64,000 nt of DNA, from NCBI GenBank assembly GCA_009917695.1, contig JAACJG010000002.1:62001-126000 (forward strand), read 5' to 3'. This DNA is from Candidatus Rifleibacterium amylolyticum. Its GTDB lineage: Bacteria; Muiribacteriota; Ozemobacteria; Ozemobacterales; Ozemobacteraceae. Positions 1 through 8,791 of the stretch are shown here, piece by piece. The stretch's first letter is position 1. Every line of letters begins with the position of its first letter. The notes below the pieces were generated by a model. It saw only the letters and a list, made by a program, of their open reading frames with translations, was not told the DNA's origin and made no database searches. The translations under genes and the position numbers were made by a program.

Positions 1-40
1 CTTCTAGCCTGCGCGCAATATTAATCTCAAACTTTCTCAA

Positions 41-197
41 AGCACCAGTTACCGATCCTGGCTCAAATCTGCTTACAGCACGGCCCGAAAAAATCTGCGG
101 CAATCGGCGAAATCACCGGATTTTCTTAATCAAAAGCTCTCTTAACAGCACCAGCTTAGCGATCTCGTCTCAAATCAACTTACAGCAAAGCCTGAAA
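41..197 (+). repeat. Imperfect direct repeat, two copies of about 50 bases
   Basis: Copy 1 is 41-90 and copy 2 is 147-197. Both begin AGCACCAG, share CTCAAATC and CTTACAGCA in the middle, and end near GCCYGAAA. Differences are scattered substitutions plus a one-base length change. The copies lie about 106 bases apart, so the unit may be longer and decayed. Confidence 0.7.
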
Positions 198-460
198 TTC
201 TTCGCTGTGTACTCGTGTGAGTATTCGATTACGATTACGATTACGAGCACGATTACGAGCACGATTACGAGCACGATTACGAGCACGAGCACGAGCACGA
301 ACCAGATTCTCTATCGCTGTCGCTATCGGGTCTCGGGATCGGGATCGACTTCTTTTCTTTATTCATATCTCTGCGTCTTTGTGTCTTTGTGCGAGTATCT
401 TCCCCCGTTTCCTCTCTGCTGCTCTCTTCAAAATCTGCGACAATCTGTGAAATCGGCGGA
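91..460 (+). repeat. Dispersed AAATCTGCG-type repeat, two copies
   Basis: Positions 91-120 and 431-460 match in about 25 of 30 bases. Both start AAATCTGCG, share CAATC and GAAATC, and end CGGA. Related text (ATCGGTG, ATCTGCGTAATC) occurs again near 5063-5090. Short strings of this type are familiar between genes of many environmental bacteria; their origin is not evident here. Confidence 0.6.
226..300 (+). repeat. Hexamer tandem array (CGATTA/CGAGCA)
   Basis: Twelve consecutive hexamers, each CGATTA or CGAGCA, followed by a partial CGA. The order is three CGATTA, then alternating units, then three CGAGCA. The six-base period continues loosely to 347 with TATCGC, TGTCGC, TATCGG, GTCTCG and two GGATCG units. 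The array gives open frames by chance because no stop codon occurs in the units. Confidence 0.9.
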
Positions 461-565
461 TAACTCTCTTCTGACCTGAAAGCTGCAATTCTTGTTCTTA
501 TAGACCCTGTCGATAACTGCGCAAAAATCTTCTCTGCGGCTTTGCGTCTTTGTGCGAGTATCTTC
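369..565 (+). repeat. Dispersed CTTTGTG...GTGCGAG repeat, two copies
   Basis: Positions 369-402 and 532-565 both run CTCTGCG, then GTCTTTGTG, then GCGAGTATCTTC. The same core returns in reverse orientation at 4984-5010 and in a looser form at 5129-5163. Confidence 0.75.
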
Positions 566-602
566 TCGCGAACGGCGGATAAATATTCTAATTTCAATAA
601 AA

Positions 603-632
603 TTGCAGCGGTTTTGCTGATTGTGATAGAAT
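603..632 (+). promoter_or_regulatory. Candidate sigma70-type promoter for ygfK-galE
   Basis: A -35 TTGCAG (603-608) and a -10 TAGAAT (627-632) are separated by 18 bases. The predicted start of transcription is near 639, about 37 bases before the ygfK start codon. Found by eye only. Confidence 0.4.
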
Positions 633-675
633 CGCCAGAAAGAAATTTGCCTCCCCCATAGGAAAGGAGACTATC

Positions 676-3600
676 ATGTCTAAAGAATTCAGCCGCATCT
701 CGATCGAGCACCTGTGCTCCTGGATCCTCAAAGAATACGACGAGACCCAGCAGATTTTCGGCATCCATAAAGACCTCTTCTTTACCCCGCGCGCCAACGA
801 CCCATTCACCATGAATCGCTACGGCCAGTTCATGGAAACTCCGATCGGCGTCGCAGCCGGCCCGCACACCCAGATGGCACAGAACCTTATCGCCGCCTGG
901 CTTTGCGGCTCGCGCTACCTCGAACTCAAAACCGTGCAGACGCTCGACGAACTCAACGTCAGCAAACCCTGCATCGACATTCAGGATGAAGGCTACAACT
1001 GCGAATGGTCGCAGGAACTGCGACTCGACGACAGTTTTGACGAATACCTCAACGCCTGGATCATGCTTCACCTGCTGCGCCACAAGTTCGGCTGGAGCAA
1101 CGAGCGTGGTCGCGGCTTCATCTTCAACATGAGCGTCGGCTATAACCTTGAAGGAATCTTAAAATCGAATGTACAGACATTCCTTGAGCGCATGAACGAC
1201 AGCAGTGCCCAGCTCAAGGAAAAGCTGCAGTCGATCCGCAAGATTTACCCGAAAATCGACGAAATCGATATTCCGGCACAGCTTTCCGACAACATCACAT
1301 TGTCGACCATGCACGGCTGCCCGCCCGACGAAATCGAAAAAATCGCGATGTATCTGGTCAAGGAACGCGGCTACCACACTACCATCAAGATGAACCCGAC
1401 TCTGCTCGGGCCCGATCAGCTGCGCCACATCCTCAACGACCGCCTCGGCTTCGAAACCAATGTTCCTGACGAAGCCTTCGGCCACGACCTCAAATACGCA
1501 GACGGTGTGCAGATCATCAAAAACATGCGCGCCGCCGCCGCCGAAAAAGGCGTAAAATTCGGCCTCAAGCTGACCAATACGCTCGAAAGCGTCAACCACA
1601 AAACGATTTTCCCGCCAAACGAAAAAATGATGTACATGAGCGGCCGCGCCCTGCACCCGATCAGCATCAACGTCGCTGCCAAGCTGCAGAACGAATTCGA
1701 CGGCATGCTCGACATCAGTTTCAGCGCCGGCGCCGACTGTTTCAACCTGCCCAAGATTATCGCTGCCGGCATCAAACCGATCACCGTCTGCTCCGACGTG
1801 CTCAAGCCGGGCGGCTACGGACGCCAGCTCCAGTATCTGCAGGAGCTCGACAAGGCAATGAAGGCCGAAAATGCCGGCAACATCGACGAATTTATCCTGA
1901 ATTTCGCTGGCTGCAGCTGTAAAAAAACGCACAAAGCCGCGCTCATCAACCTGCGCCGCTATGCCGGTGCCGCCATCAACAACCCCGCCTATCGCAAAGA
2001 CAGCAAAACCGGCGATTCGGTCAAGACCGACCGCAAGCTCACCGCTTTCGACTGCGTGCACGCACCCTGCATTCACACCTGCCCAGCCGGGCAGGACGTG
2101 CCTTCTTACATGTATTACACCGCGCAGGGCGACTACAAAAAAGCCTACGAAGTCATCATGCGCAACAACCCGATGCCCAACGTGCTCGGCATGGTCTGCG
2201 ACCACCAGTGCCAGCATCGCTGCACGCGCGCAAACTACGACAGCTCTCTGCTTATCCGAGAAATCAAGCGTTTCATCGCCGCAAAGTTCAATAACCGTCC
2301 AAAGCTCACTCCCGAAAAGCCGAACGGGAAAAAAGTAGCGATAATCGGTGCCGGCCCGAGCGGCCTTTCCTGCGCCTACTTCCTCGCTCTTGACGGCTTT
2401 GCCGTCGAAATGTTCGAAACCCGCGCCTTTGCCGGCGGCATGGTTTCTGACGCGATTCCGAGCTTTAGACTTACAGCTGAAGCCATCGAAAGAGATATCG
2501 AATACATCAAAAATCTCGGCGTTAAGATCAGCTACGAGCAGAAAATCGACAAAGCGCGCTTCGAACAGCTGCGCAAAGAGTATGACTACGTGTATATCGC
2601 TATCGGCGCTCAGGGAGCCAAGCTCATGGGCATTCCGGGTGAAGACACAAAGGGTGTTATCGATCAACTCGTGTTCCTGTCTGATGTCCGCCGTGGTAAA
2701 AAAGTGGAAATCGGACCAGACGTCGTCATCATCGGCGGCGGCAACTCAGCCATGGATGCGGCCCGCACCGCGCTGCGCCTCGTCGAAGGCAAGGGCCGGG
2801 TTCGCGTTGTTTACCGGCGCACTCGCTCCGAAATGCCCGCCGACGCTGAGGAAATCAAGGCTCTGCTCGATGAAGGCATCGAGGTTCTCGAACTGCATCA
2901 GCCGCTCGAAGTCGTCATTCAGGCCGGCCGCGTCGCCGGACTCAAGTGCCAGAAAATGAAACTCGGCGACAAAGACAGCAGTGGACGCCGCCGGCCGGTG
3001 CCGATCGACGGCGCCATCGTCGATGTATCATGTGATACCGTCATCGAAGCCATCGGCCAGGATGTTCAGCTCGACTTCATCGATGCCGCCGACTTCGTCA
3101 TCGACCCGGTTACCGGCTTGACAAAGCTTGCCAACGTGTTCGCCGGCGGCGACGCGGTGCGCGGCGCGTCAACCATCGTCAAAGCCGTAGGTGACGGCCA
3201 GAAAGCCGCCGCCAACATCGTCGCCCACGCCGGAAAAAGTCTCGATATCGCTCCTTCCCGCATCAAAAAAGGCCTGACTCCCGAGCAGTTCCAGGTGCGC
3301 AATGCCCGGAGAATAAAAGGCATGCACCTGCCCGAAATCGACCTTGGCATGCGCAAAGGCTTTGCTACCGTAATTCGCGAACTGAGCGAAGAAGAAGCCA
3401 GACGCGAAGCCGATCGCTGTCTCTACTGCAACGATATCTGCAGCGTCTGCGTCAGCGTCTGTCCGAATCGGGCCAACCGCAGCTATTTCATCAGGCCTGG
3501 TGACTACATGGTTCAAAAGGCTGTCGGCAAGAAGGGCAAATACAAGATCGAGCATGAAAAGACACTGCGCCTGACTCAGGACGTTCAGGTCATCAACATC

Positions 3601-3960
3601 GGCGACTTCTGCAACGAGTGCGGAAACTGCACGACCTTCTGCCCGTCCGCCGGCGATCCGTACAAGGACAAACCCAAGTTCTACCTGACCGACCAGAGCT
3701 TCAAACACGAGCAGAACGGTTACCGCCTCGTCGGCAAGGTTATCAAAGCCCGAGTTGATGGTCATGAATGCATGCTCGAAGAAAAAGACGACATGCTGCA
3801 TTTCCATGACGGCGCCATGCACGCCCGCATGAAGAAAGAAACCTTCGAAGTGGTCGCGGTCGAACCGCGCGGTGACAAGCCTCGCGAATACTCGTTCGAG
3901 CAGGCGCTCAAGATGGCCATTCTTTATACCTCGCTCAAAGCAGAAGGGTTCAACTACTGA
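676..3960 (+). CDS. ygfK: YgfK-like putative selenate reductase / Fe-S flavoprotein
   Basis: Large cytoplasmic oxidoreductase of the YgfK family, 1094 residues, close to the E. coli protein. The first ~400 residues form a dihydroorotate/dihydropyrimidine dehydrogenase-like barrel. A cysteine-rich glutamate-synthase-small-subunit-like region follows (CVHAPCIHTCP near 460). Two dinucleotide folds come next (GAGPSG near 557 for FAD, GGGNSA near 685 for NAD(P)H). The C-terminus has 4Fe-4S clusters (CLYCNDIC near 915, CNECGNC near 979). The ATG has an AAGGAG Shine-Dalgarno. YgfK has been linked to selenate reduction and purine-type ring chemistry, but its true substrate is unsettled. Here it lacks the usual molybdoenzyme partners and is instead coupled to galE. 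Confidence 0.9.
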   Translation: MSKEFSRISIEHLCSWILKEYDETQQIFGIHKDLFFTPRANDPFTMNRYGQFMETPIGVAAGPHTQMAQNLIAAWLCGSRYLELKTVQTLDELNVSKPCIDIQDEGYNCEWSQELRLDDSFDEYLNAWIMLHLLRHKFGWSNERGRGFIFNMSVGYNLEGILKSNVQTFLERMNDSSAQLKEKLQSIRKIYPKIDEIDIPAQLSDNITLSTMHGCPPDEIEKIAMYLVKERGYHTTIKMNPTLLGPDQLRHILNDRLGFETNVPDEAFGHDLKYADGVQIIKNMRAAAAEKGVKFGLKLTNTLESVNHKTIFPPNEKMMYMSGRALHPISINVAAKLQNEFDGMLDISFSAGADCFNLPKIIAAGIKPITVCSDVLKPGGYGRQLQYLQELDKAMKAENAGNIDEFILNFAGCSCKKTHKAALINLRRYAGAAINNPAYRKDSKTGDSVKTDRKLTAFDCVHAPCIHTCPAGQDVPSYMYYTAQGDYKKAYEVIMRNNPMPNVLGMVCDHQCQHRCTRANYDSSLLIREIKRFIAAKFNNRPKLTPEKPNGKKVAIIGAGPSGLSCAYFLALDGFAVEMFETRAFAGGMVSDAIPSFRLTAEAIERDIEYIKNLGVKISYEQKIDKARFEQLRKEYDYVYIAIGAQGAKLMGIPGEDTKGVIDQLVFLSDVRRGKKVEIGPDVVIIGGGNSAMDAARTALRLVEGKGRVRVVYRRTRSEMPADAEEIKALLDEGIEVLELHQPLEVVIQAGRVAGLKCQKMKLGDKDSSGRRRPVPIDGAIVDVSCDTVIEAIGQDVQLDFIDAADFVIDPVTGLTKLANVFAGGDAVRGASTIVKAVGDGQKAAANIVAHAGKSLDIAPSRIKKGLTPEQFQVRNARRIKGMHLPEIDLGMRKGFATVIRELSEEEARREADRCLYCNDICSVCVSVCPNRANRSYFIRPGDYMVQKAVGKKGKYKIEHEKTLRLTQDVQVINIGDFCNECGNCTTFCPSAGDPYKDKPKFYLTDQSFKHEQNGYRLVGKVIKARVDGHECMLEEKDDMLHFHDGAMHARMKKETFEVVAVEPRGDKPREYSFEQALKMAILYTSLKAEGFNY

Positions 3961-4979
3961 TGCGAGTCCTGCTGACCGGCGGAACCGGCTATATCGGCAG
4001 CCATACCTGCGTTCAGCTGATGGCTGCCGGTCACGAAGCCGTGATCATCGATAATCTCTACAATTCCCGCGAAGACGTTCTCGATCGCATCGCGCAGATA
4101 ACCGGGCAACGCCCGGTTTTCTACCGTGGCGATATCCTCGATGGCGACCTGCTGGCACGCATCTTCAGCGAACAGAAAATTGACGCCGTTGTGCATTTCG
4201 CCGGTCTCAAAGCTGTCGGAGAATCGGTCGAAAAACCCCTGTTCTACTACCACAACAACGTCGCCGGCACAATCAGCCTGTGCCAGGCCATGGAAGCAGC
4301 GCAGGTGCGCAACATGGTCTTCAGCTCGTCATGCACTGTATACGGTGACCCGAATGAAGTGCCAATTCGCGAAGACTTTCCGACCGGAGCCACGACCAAT
4401 CCCTATGGTCGCTCTAAGCATATCATCGAGCAGATCCTGACCGATCTGCACGCTGCGGGGCCGACCTGGAACATCAGGCTTCTGCGCTACTTCAACCCGG
4501 TTGGCGCCCATGCCAGCGGGCTGATCGGCGAAGACCCCAACGGCATACCCAACAACCTGATGCCCTATATCACCCAGGTCGCCATCGGGCAGCGCCCGCA
4601 TCTGAACGTGTTCGGCAACGACTACCCGACGCATGACGGCACTGGTATCCGCGATTACATCCATGTCGTCGATCTTGCTGACGGCCATGTCAAAGCCCTC
4701 GAAAGAATGGCGCAGAAACCTGGTCTCGAAGTCTACAACCTCGGAACCGGCTGCGGCTACAGCGTGCTCGACGTCGTTAAAGCCTTTGAAAAAGCCAGTG
4801 GCCGACCGGTGCCTTACCAGATAGCTCCCCGCCGCGCCGGTGACATTGCGCGCACCTTTGCCGATCCGGCCAAAGCGAACCGCGAACTTGGCTGGCGCGC
4901 CGAACGCGACATCGAGCAGATGTGTGCCGATTCCTGGCGCTGGCAGCAATACGCCGCCACCCTGGCCGCAAAACAATAA
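3960..4979 (+). CDS. galE: UDP-glucose 4-epimerase
   Basis: Interconverts UDP-glucose and UDP-galactose (possibly also the GlcNAc forms) to supply cell-surface sugars. The 339 residues are full length for an extended short-chain dehydrogenase. The N-terminal NAD loop reads GGTGYIGSH. The catalytic region has SSSCTVYG followed by NPYGRSK, giving the Ser/Tyr/Lys triad. The C-terminal region has the expected GTGCGYSVLDV and RRAGDIA motifs. The start codon overlaps the ygfK stop by one base (TGATG), so translation is probably coupled. Its role in LPS or exopolysaccharide is inferred from family knowledge and from rfbB and mutase genes nearby. Confidence 0.93.
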   Translation: MRVLLTGGTGYIGSHTCVQLMAAGHEAVIIDNLYNSREDVLDRIAQITGQRPVFYRGDILDGDLLARIFSEQKIDAVVHFAGLKAVGESVEKPLFYYHNNVAGTISLCQAMEAAQVRNMVFSSSCTVYGDPNEVPIREDFPTGATTNPYGRSKHIIEQILTDLHAAGPTWNIRLLRYFNPVGAHASGLIGEDPNGIPNNLMPYITQVAIGQRPHLNVFGNDYPTHDGTGIRDYIHVVDLADGHVKALERMAQKPGLEVYNLGTGCGYSVLDVVKAFEKASGRPVPYQIAPRRAGDIARTFADPAKANRELGWRAERDIEQMCADSWRWQQYAATLAAKQ

Positions 4980-4983
4980 ATTT

Positions 4984-5163
4984 CTCGCACAAAGACACAG
5001 AGGCACAAAGAAAGCCCGAAACCCGATCAGGTCATCTGGCTTTTCCTGTGTCAGGCCTTTAAAAAATCGGTGTCATCTGCGTAATCCACTCACATCCTGT
5101 GGGCGACTGCGGACTGCTCAGCCGATGGCCTTAGTGGCTTTGTGGCTTAGTGCGAAACTCTCT
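4984..5163. repeat. Dispersed repeats in the galE/rfbB convergent gap
   Basis: The 191-base gap between galE and rfbB is built largely from the same short repeats seen at 1-600. Positions 4984-5010 are the reverse complement of the CTTTGTG...GTGCGAG core. Positions 5063-5090 resemble the ATCTGCG type. Positions 5129-5163 carry a CTTTGTGGCTTAGTGCGAA variant. No clear rho-independent terminator was seen for either gene. Confidence 0.65.
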
Positions 5164-5170
5164 CTTCCGC

Positions 5171-6217
5171 TTACTTTGCCGCGAGGCCGAGGCGCTGGCG
5201 CTGGTATTTTTCGCGCAGGGGTTCCCACCACCACCTGTTATCGAGATACCACTGTACGGTTTTGCGCAAACCGGTAGCGAAAGTTTCGGCCGGCTTCCAG
5301 CCCAGTTCGCGTTCGATCTTGCCGGCATCGATGGCATAACGCAGATCATGCCCGGGACGGTCGGCAACGAAGGTTATCAGTTCAGAATATGATTTGATCG
5401 AACCTTTCGCTGGCGAAAGCTCGTCGAGAATACCACAGATACCTCTGACCACCTCGATATTTTTCTGCTCGTTGTGGCCACCGATGTTATAGGTTTCACC
5501 GGGTTTGCCGGTAAAAAGCACGGTGCACAGGGCGCGGGCGTGGTCTTCGACGTAGAGCCAGTCGCGAATCTGCTCACCCTTGCCGTATACCGGCAGTGGC
5601 TTGCCTTCGAGCGCATTGAGAATTACCAGCGGAATCAGCTTTTCAGGAAAATGATAAGGGCCGTAATTATTCGAGCAGTTGGTGATCAGCGCCTTGAGCC
5701 CATAAGTGCGCTGCCAGGCTCTGACCAGATGATCAGAAGAAGCCTTGCTGGCCGAATAAGGCGAGCTTGGGTCATAGGGAGTTTCTTCGGTGAAGAGACT
5801 GTCGTCAAGTTCTAAATCGCCGTATACTTCGTCGGTGCTGACGTGGTGAAACCGGAAATCCGGCTTTTCGCGCAGCTGGGCGCGGGCGGCTTCGAGCAGC
5901 GTATAGGTGCCGATGATATTCGTCTGAATGAAGGTGGCCGGCCCGTCGATCGAGCGATCGACATGTGATTCGGCGGCAAGATGCATTATGGCGTCGGGAT
6001 TGTGTTTTTTAAATACCTGCTCGACCGCATCGCGATCGCAGATATCAACCTGCTCGAAGCAGTAGCGCGCTGAATCGCTGATTTCGCGCAATGATTCGAG
6101 ATTTCCGGCATAGGTCAGCTTGTCGAGATTGACGACATGATGATCGGTATTTTTGATCAGATGCCTGATCACAGCCGAACCAATAAACCCTGCACCACCG
6201 GTAACGATTATCTTCAT
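5171..6217 (-). CDS. rfbB: dTDP-glucose 4,6-dehydratase
   Basis: Converts dTDP-glucose to dTDP-4-keto-6-deoxyglucose, the committed step toward dTDP-rhamnose and related LPS sugars. The start chosen is the ATG giving [14 protein letters not shown], preceded by AGGAG; this yields 348 residues, normal for RmlB. Further evidence is [18 protein letters not shown], the [10 protein letters not shown] catalytic block and NCSNNYGP. A longer frame upstream is unlikely because it crosses the promoter. No rfbA, rfbC or rfbD lies in the window, so the rest of the pathway must be elsewhere. It converges with galE. Confidence 0.93.
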   Translation of the reverse strand: MKIIVTGGAGFIGSAVIRHLIKNTDHHVVNLDKLTYAGNLESLREISDSARYCFEQVDICDRDAVEQVFKKHNPDAIMHLAAESHVDRSIDGPATFIQTNIIGTYTLLEAARAQLREKPDFRFHHVSTDEVYGDLELDDSLFTEETPYDPSSPYSASKASSDHLVRAWQRTYGLKALITNCSNNYGPYHFPEKLIPLVILNALEGKPLPVYGKGEQIRDWLYVEDHARALCTVLFTGKPGETYNIGGHNEQKNIEVVRGICGILDELSPAKGSIKSYSELITFVADRPGHDLRYAIDAGKIERELGWKPAETFATGLRKTVQWYLDNRWWWEPLREKYQRQRLGLAAK

Positions 6218-6255
6218 CGCCTTCTCCTCAGCTTCCACAGCATTTAATACGCGCA

Positions 6256-6284
6256 TATATACCACATTCTCAAACGACAGGCAA
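6256..6284 (-). promoter_or_regulatory. Candidate promoter for rfbB
   Basis: On the minus strand TTGCCT (6284-6279) and TATATA (6261-6256) are separated by 17 bases. Transcription would start near 6249, giving a leader of about 30 bases that contains the Shine-Dalgarno. Confidence 0.6.
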
Positions 6285-6313
6285 ACAGTGTACAACCGAC
6301 TATGCCGACAATG

Positions 6314-6342
6314 TTGCTGAAAAGTGCGGGTTTCGGTAGAAT
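6314..6342 (+). promoter_or_regulatory. Candidate promoter for the comF-like gene
   Basis: TTGCTG (6314-6319), a 17-base spacer and TAGAAT (6337-6342). The predicted transcription start is near 6349, downstream of the ATG at 6345. This favours the GTG at 6366 as the translation start. Confidence 0.6.
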
Positions 6343-6365
6343 AAATGCACAGGAGAGGAAATACT

Positions 6366-7103
6366 GTGACCATAAGAGAGCTCATACTGGGGCTGCTGAA
6401 AGACCTTGGATCGGCTTTTATGCCGTTTTCCTGTCATCATTGCCGAGCCTCAACCGATTTCGGCGTAGTGCTCTGTCCGGACTGCCAGACAAAGCTGGCG
6501 ACAGCTCTGCATGCACCCAGACTTGTCGAAGACACGCGCTGCGACTTCAGGGTATATACCATGAGCAATTATAACAGCATCGTTTCTGATATGATCAGAA
6601 TAGTTAAATACAGGCCTTCGCCCAGACTGCTCAAAATTCTGGTAGCATCCTGCCAGAAGAACGGTCAGCTCAAAACTCTGCTGAAACCAGACGACCTGGT
6701 AGTGGCGGTTCCCATGCATAGCGCAAGATTATGCGAACGCGGTTTCAATCAGGCTGCTGAAATTGCGGCCGGCCTGGCCATAACGACCGGGTGTCAATGC
6801 CTGCCGATATTGCAGAGAGTAAGAGCAACCAGACCCCAGGCCGACTGCAACGAAGAAGAACGCAGCGACAATCTCAAAGACGCCTTTGGGCTCGACAACA
6901 GTCTGCAGATCGGCAACATCAGCAACAAGCGCATAATACTGGTCGATGACGTCGCGACCACCGGCAGCACTCTGCAACTATGCGCAAACAAGCTCAAAGA
7001 GCTCAAACCTGCCGAAATCTGTGCCCTCGTCGTCTCACACTCATACAGGCAGAAACCGGCGGCTGACAATCCTTCTGCCAATGGGATTGCTTCGTCGGGC
7101 TGA
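6366..7103 (+). CDS. comF: ComF-family phosphoribosyltransferase-like protein
   Basis: Member of the ComF/GntX family, linked to DNA uptake and to a type I phosphoribosyltransferase fold. The biochemical reaction is not firmly known. The N-terminus has a zinc-type CHHC...CPDC pair. The C-terminal half has the PRPP-binding loop [12 protein letters not shown] preceded by [16 protein letters not shown]. The GTG start at 6366 is preferred over the ATG at 6345: it has AGGAGAGG upstream and the candidate promoter would exclude the earlier ATG. This gives 245 residues. The last residues are encoded by a dispersed repeat (7081-7122), so the tail may not be ancestral. Confidence 0.82.
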   Translation: MTIRELILGLLKDLGSAFMPFSCHHCRASTDFGVVLCPDCQTKLATALHAPRLVEDTRCDFRVYTMSNYNSIVSDMIRIVKYRPSPRLLKILVASCQKNGQLKTLLKPDDLVVAVPMHSARLCERGFNQAAEIAAGLAITTGCQCLPILQRVRATRPQADCNEEERSDNLKDAFGLDNSLQIGNISNKRIILVDDVATTGSTLQLCANKLKELKPAEICALVVSHSYRQKPAADNPSANGIASSG

Positions 7104-7122
7104 CGCCCTCCTCGCAATGACG
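7081..7122 (+). repeat. Dispersed GGATTGCTTCGTCGG...CTCGCAATGACG repeat
   Basis: The segment reads GGATTGCTTCGTCGGGC, then TGACGCC, then CTCCTCGCAATGACGG, and can fold on itself (TTGC...GCAA). Near-identical strings are a familiar short interspersed element in many unrelated bacterial genomes. The stop codon of the comF-like gene lies inside it. Confidence 0.7.
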
Positions 7123-7208
7123 GTGAACCTTGAACTCATGTGTGACAGAGGCAGACTCAGCACCTGTCAGCGGAATCTGTGGTTTCTGCCCCCTGTATCT
7201 GCCCTGTT

Positions 7209-8567
7209 TTATGGCTGGCCGCCAATAAGCTGCAGCAACTCTTCGGTGCGGGTCTTCATGAGAGTTTCGTCGCCGCGAGATTCGACATTGAGGCGAACGA
7301 CCGGCTCGGTGTTGGATGAACGCAGATTAAAGCGCCAGTCCGGCATCTCAAGACTTATGCCATCGACCTCATCACTGGCAACCGCCTGAGTCGAATACTC
7401 CGCGCGAACTTTGGCGAATAAAGCAGCCGGGTCGTTGACGCGACGGTTTATTTCGCCGCTGGCCGGAAAAGCACGCATTCTCTCATCGACCAGCTGGCCG
7501 AGCGTTTTGCCGCTGCTGCTGATCAGACCGTAGACGAGCAGCCATGGAATCATTCCGCTGTCGCAATAGGCGAAGTCTTTAAAGTAATGATGAGCACTCA
7601 TCTCTCCGCCATATATAGCATCTTCTTCACGCATGCGCGCCTTGATGAAGGCATGGCCGGTCTTGCTCTGCACCGGCACACCGCCACAGCGAGTGACGAT
7701 GTCGATGGTATTCCATGTCAGACGCGGGTCATGAATTATTCGACTGCCAGGCTGACGCCGCAAAAAGCTTTCAGCCAGCAGCCCGACGATATAATAGCCT
7801 TCGATAAAGCGGCCGCGCTCATCAAAAAAGAAGCACCGGTCGAAATCGCCATCCCAGGCGATACCAAAAGCAGCATTTTCGGCAAGCACCGCAGCGGCTG
7901 TGGCCGAACGGTTTTCCGGCAACAGCGGGTTAGGTATGCCATTCGGGAAATTACCATCAGGTTCATGATGAACCTTGACAAAACGGCAGGGCAGATGCTG
8001 CTCGAGCCGGTCGATGATCGGGCCGGCGCAGCCATTTCCGGCATTTGCCACAATTTTAAGTGGTTGCAATGCTGACAGATCGACATAGCCGAGCAGATGC
8101 CTGATGTAATTGTCTTTGACATTGAGAATCTGGCGGGTGCCACTGTACATCGACTCACTGAACTCGCCGGCTATGGCGAGATCACGAATTTTGTGCAGCC
8201 CGTCGTCGCCACTGATTGGCCGTGAGCCCTGCCTGACAAATTTCATGCCGTTGTAATCGATCGGGTTATGACTGGCTGTGACCATGATACCGCCATCAAA
8301 GCCCTGACTGAAGGTGGCAAAGTAAATCTCTTCGGTGCCACACAGACCAATATCAAAAACATCGACACCACCGGCCATCAGGCCATCAGCCAGCGCACTG
8401 CAGAGTTCGGCGCTGCTGTGCCTGATGTCACGCCCGACCACGACACGCTCTGGCTTGAGAAACTCAGCACAGGCACGACCGATACGCTCAGCCGCATCGG
8501 GGTTGAGCTCGTCCGGCAGGCGCCCGCGCACATCATAGGCCTTGAAGCATCGCATTAACTCTTTCAT
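7209..8567 (-). CDS. manB: Phosphomannomutase/phosphoglucomutase
   Basis: Alpha-D-phosphohexomutase that interconverts hexose-6-phosphate and hexose-1-phosphate for nucleotide-sugar synthesis. The substrate loop starts FKAYDVRG. The phosphoserine loop is TASHNP, the magnesium loop is WDGDFDRC, a [10 protein letters not shown] sugar loop follows, and [14 protein letters not shown] forms the phosphate loop. These match the ManB/CpsG branch more than pure glucomutases. The ATG at 8567 is chosen because GGAGG sits just upstream, giving 452 residues. The gene lies just downstream of tRNA-Pro and its terminator. A second, different mutase is at 20951-22366. Confidence 0.88.
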   Translation of the reverse strand: MKELMRCFKAYDVRGRLPDELNPDAAERIGRACAEFLKPERVVVGRDIRHSSAELCSALADGLMAGGVDVFDIGLCGTEEIYFATFSQGFDGGIMVTASHNPIDYNGMKFVRQGSRPISGDDGLHKIRDLAIAGEFSESMYSGTRQILNVKDNYIRHLLGYVDLSALQPLKIVANAGNGCAGPIIDRLEQHLPCRFVKVHHEPDGNFPNGIPNPLLPENRSATAAAVLAENAAFGIAWDGDFDRCFFFDERGRFIEGYYIVGLLAESFLRRQPGSRIIHDPRLTWNTIDIVTRCGGVPVQSKTGHAFIKARMREEDAIYGGEMSAHHYFKDFAYCDSGMIPWLLVYGLISSSGKTLGQLVDERMRAFPASGEINRRVNDPAALFAKVRAEYSTQAVASDEVDGISLEMPDWRFNLRSSNTEPVVRLNVESRGDETLMKTRTEELLQLIGGQP

Positions 8568-8593
8568 GGCAACCTCCGCAAAATAATCGGCAA

Positions 8594-8619
8594 CAAAAAA
8601 GCCGCCTGTAACGGCGGCT
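8594..8619 (-). terminator. Rho-independent terminator after tRNA-Pro
   Basis: On the minus strand AGCCGCC and GGCGGCT form a 7-base stem around a six-base loop, followed by a run of T (8600-8594). It separates the tRNA transcript from the mutase gene. Confidence 0.85.
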
Positions 8620-8627
8620 CTTCGGCA

Positions 8628-8700
<73 letters not shown>

Positions 8701-8712
8701 TAACGCCTAGTC

Positions 8713-8741
8713 ACTATAGCAGAAACGCTTAAATAATGCAA
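8713..8741 (-). promoter_or_regulatory. Candidate promoter for tRNA-Pro
   Basis: TTGCAT (8741-8736), a 17-base spacer and TATAGT (8718-8713) on the minus strand. The predicted start is a few bases before the tRNA 5' end. Confidence 0.65.
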
Positions 8742-8791
8742 CAACTAAATCTTATGATGCAAATGTTCCAATTGAATGATATCATGGGAGA

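Larger units (their letters stand above)
1..675. other. Repeat-rich non-coding stretch before ygfK
   Basis: No convincing gene was found here. The open frames that cross it are low-complexity Arg/Leu or Ser/Thr products of a hexamer tandem array, or antisense extensions from the next gene. It holds an imperfect 50-base direct repeat (41-90 and 147-197), a second 30-base repeat (91-120 and 431-460), a period-6 array (226-347) and two copies of a CTTTGTG-type dispersed repeat. The last 75 bases hold a candidate promoter and the Shine-Dalgarno of the downstream gene. Confidence 0.7.

Noticed and set aside
226-300. CRISPR-like array
   Set aside because: The units are contiguous hexamers with no spacers, and no cas genes are in the window.
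207-479. Open frames of 77-90 codons with Arg-Leu-Arg or Ser-Thr repeats
   Set aside because: They are produced by the hexamer tandem array, lack a ribosome site and have no homolog-like features.
1159-2667. Long antisense frame (502 codons) inside ygfK
   Set aside because: It mirrors the codon bias of the real gene on the other strand; Phe/Val/Ala/Asp-rich without domains or a ribosome site.
5150-6240. Longer N-terminal extension of rfbB to 6385
   Set aside because: The extension crosses the candidate promoter and lacks a ribosome site, while the ATG at 6217 has AGGAG and the family N-terminus.
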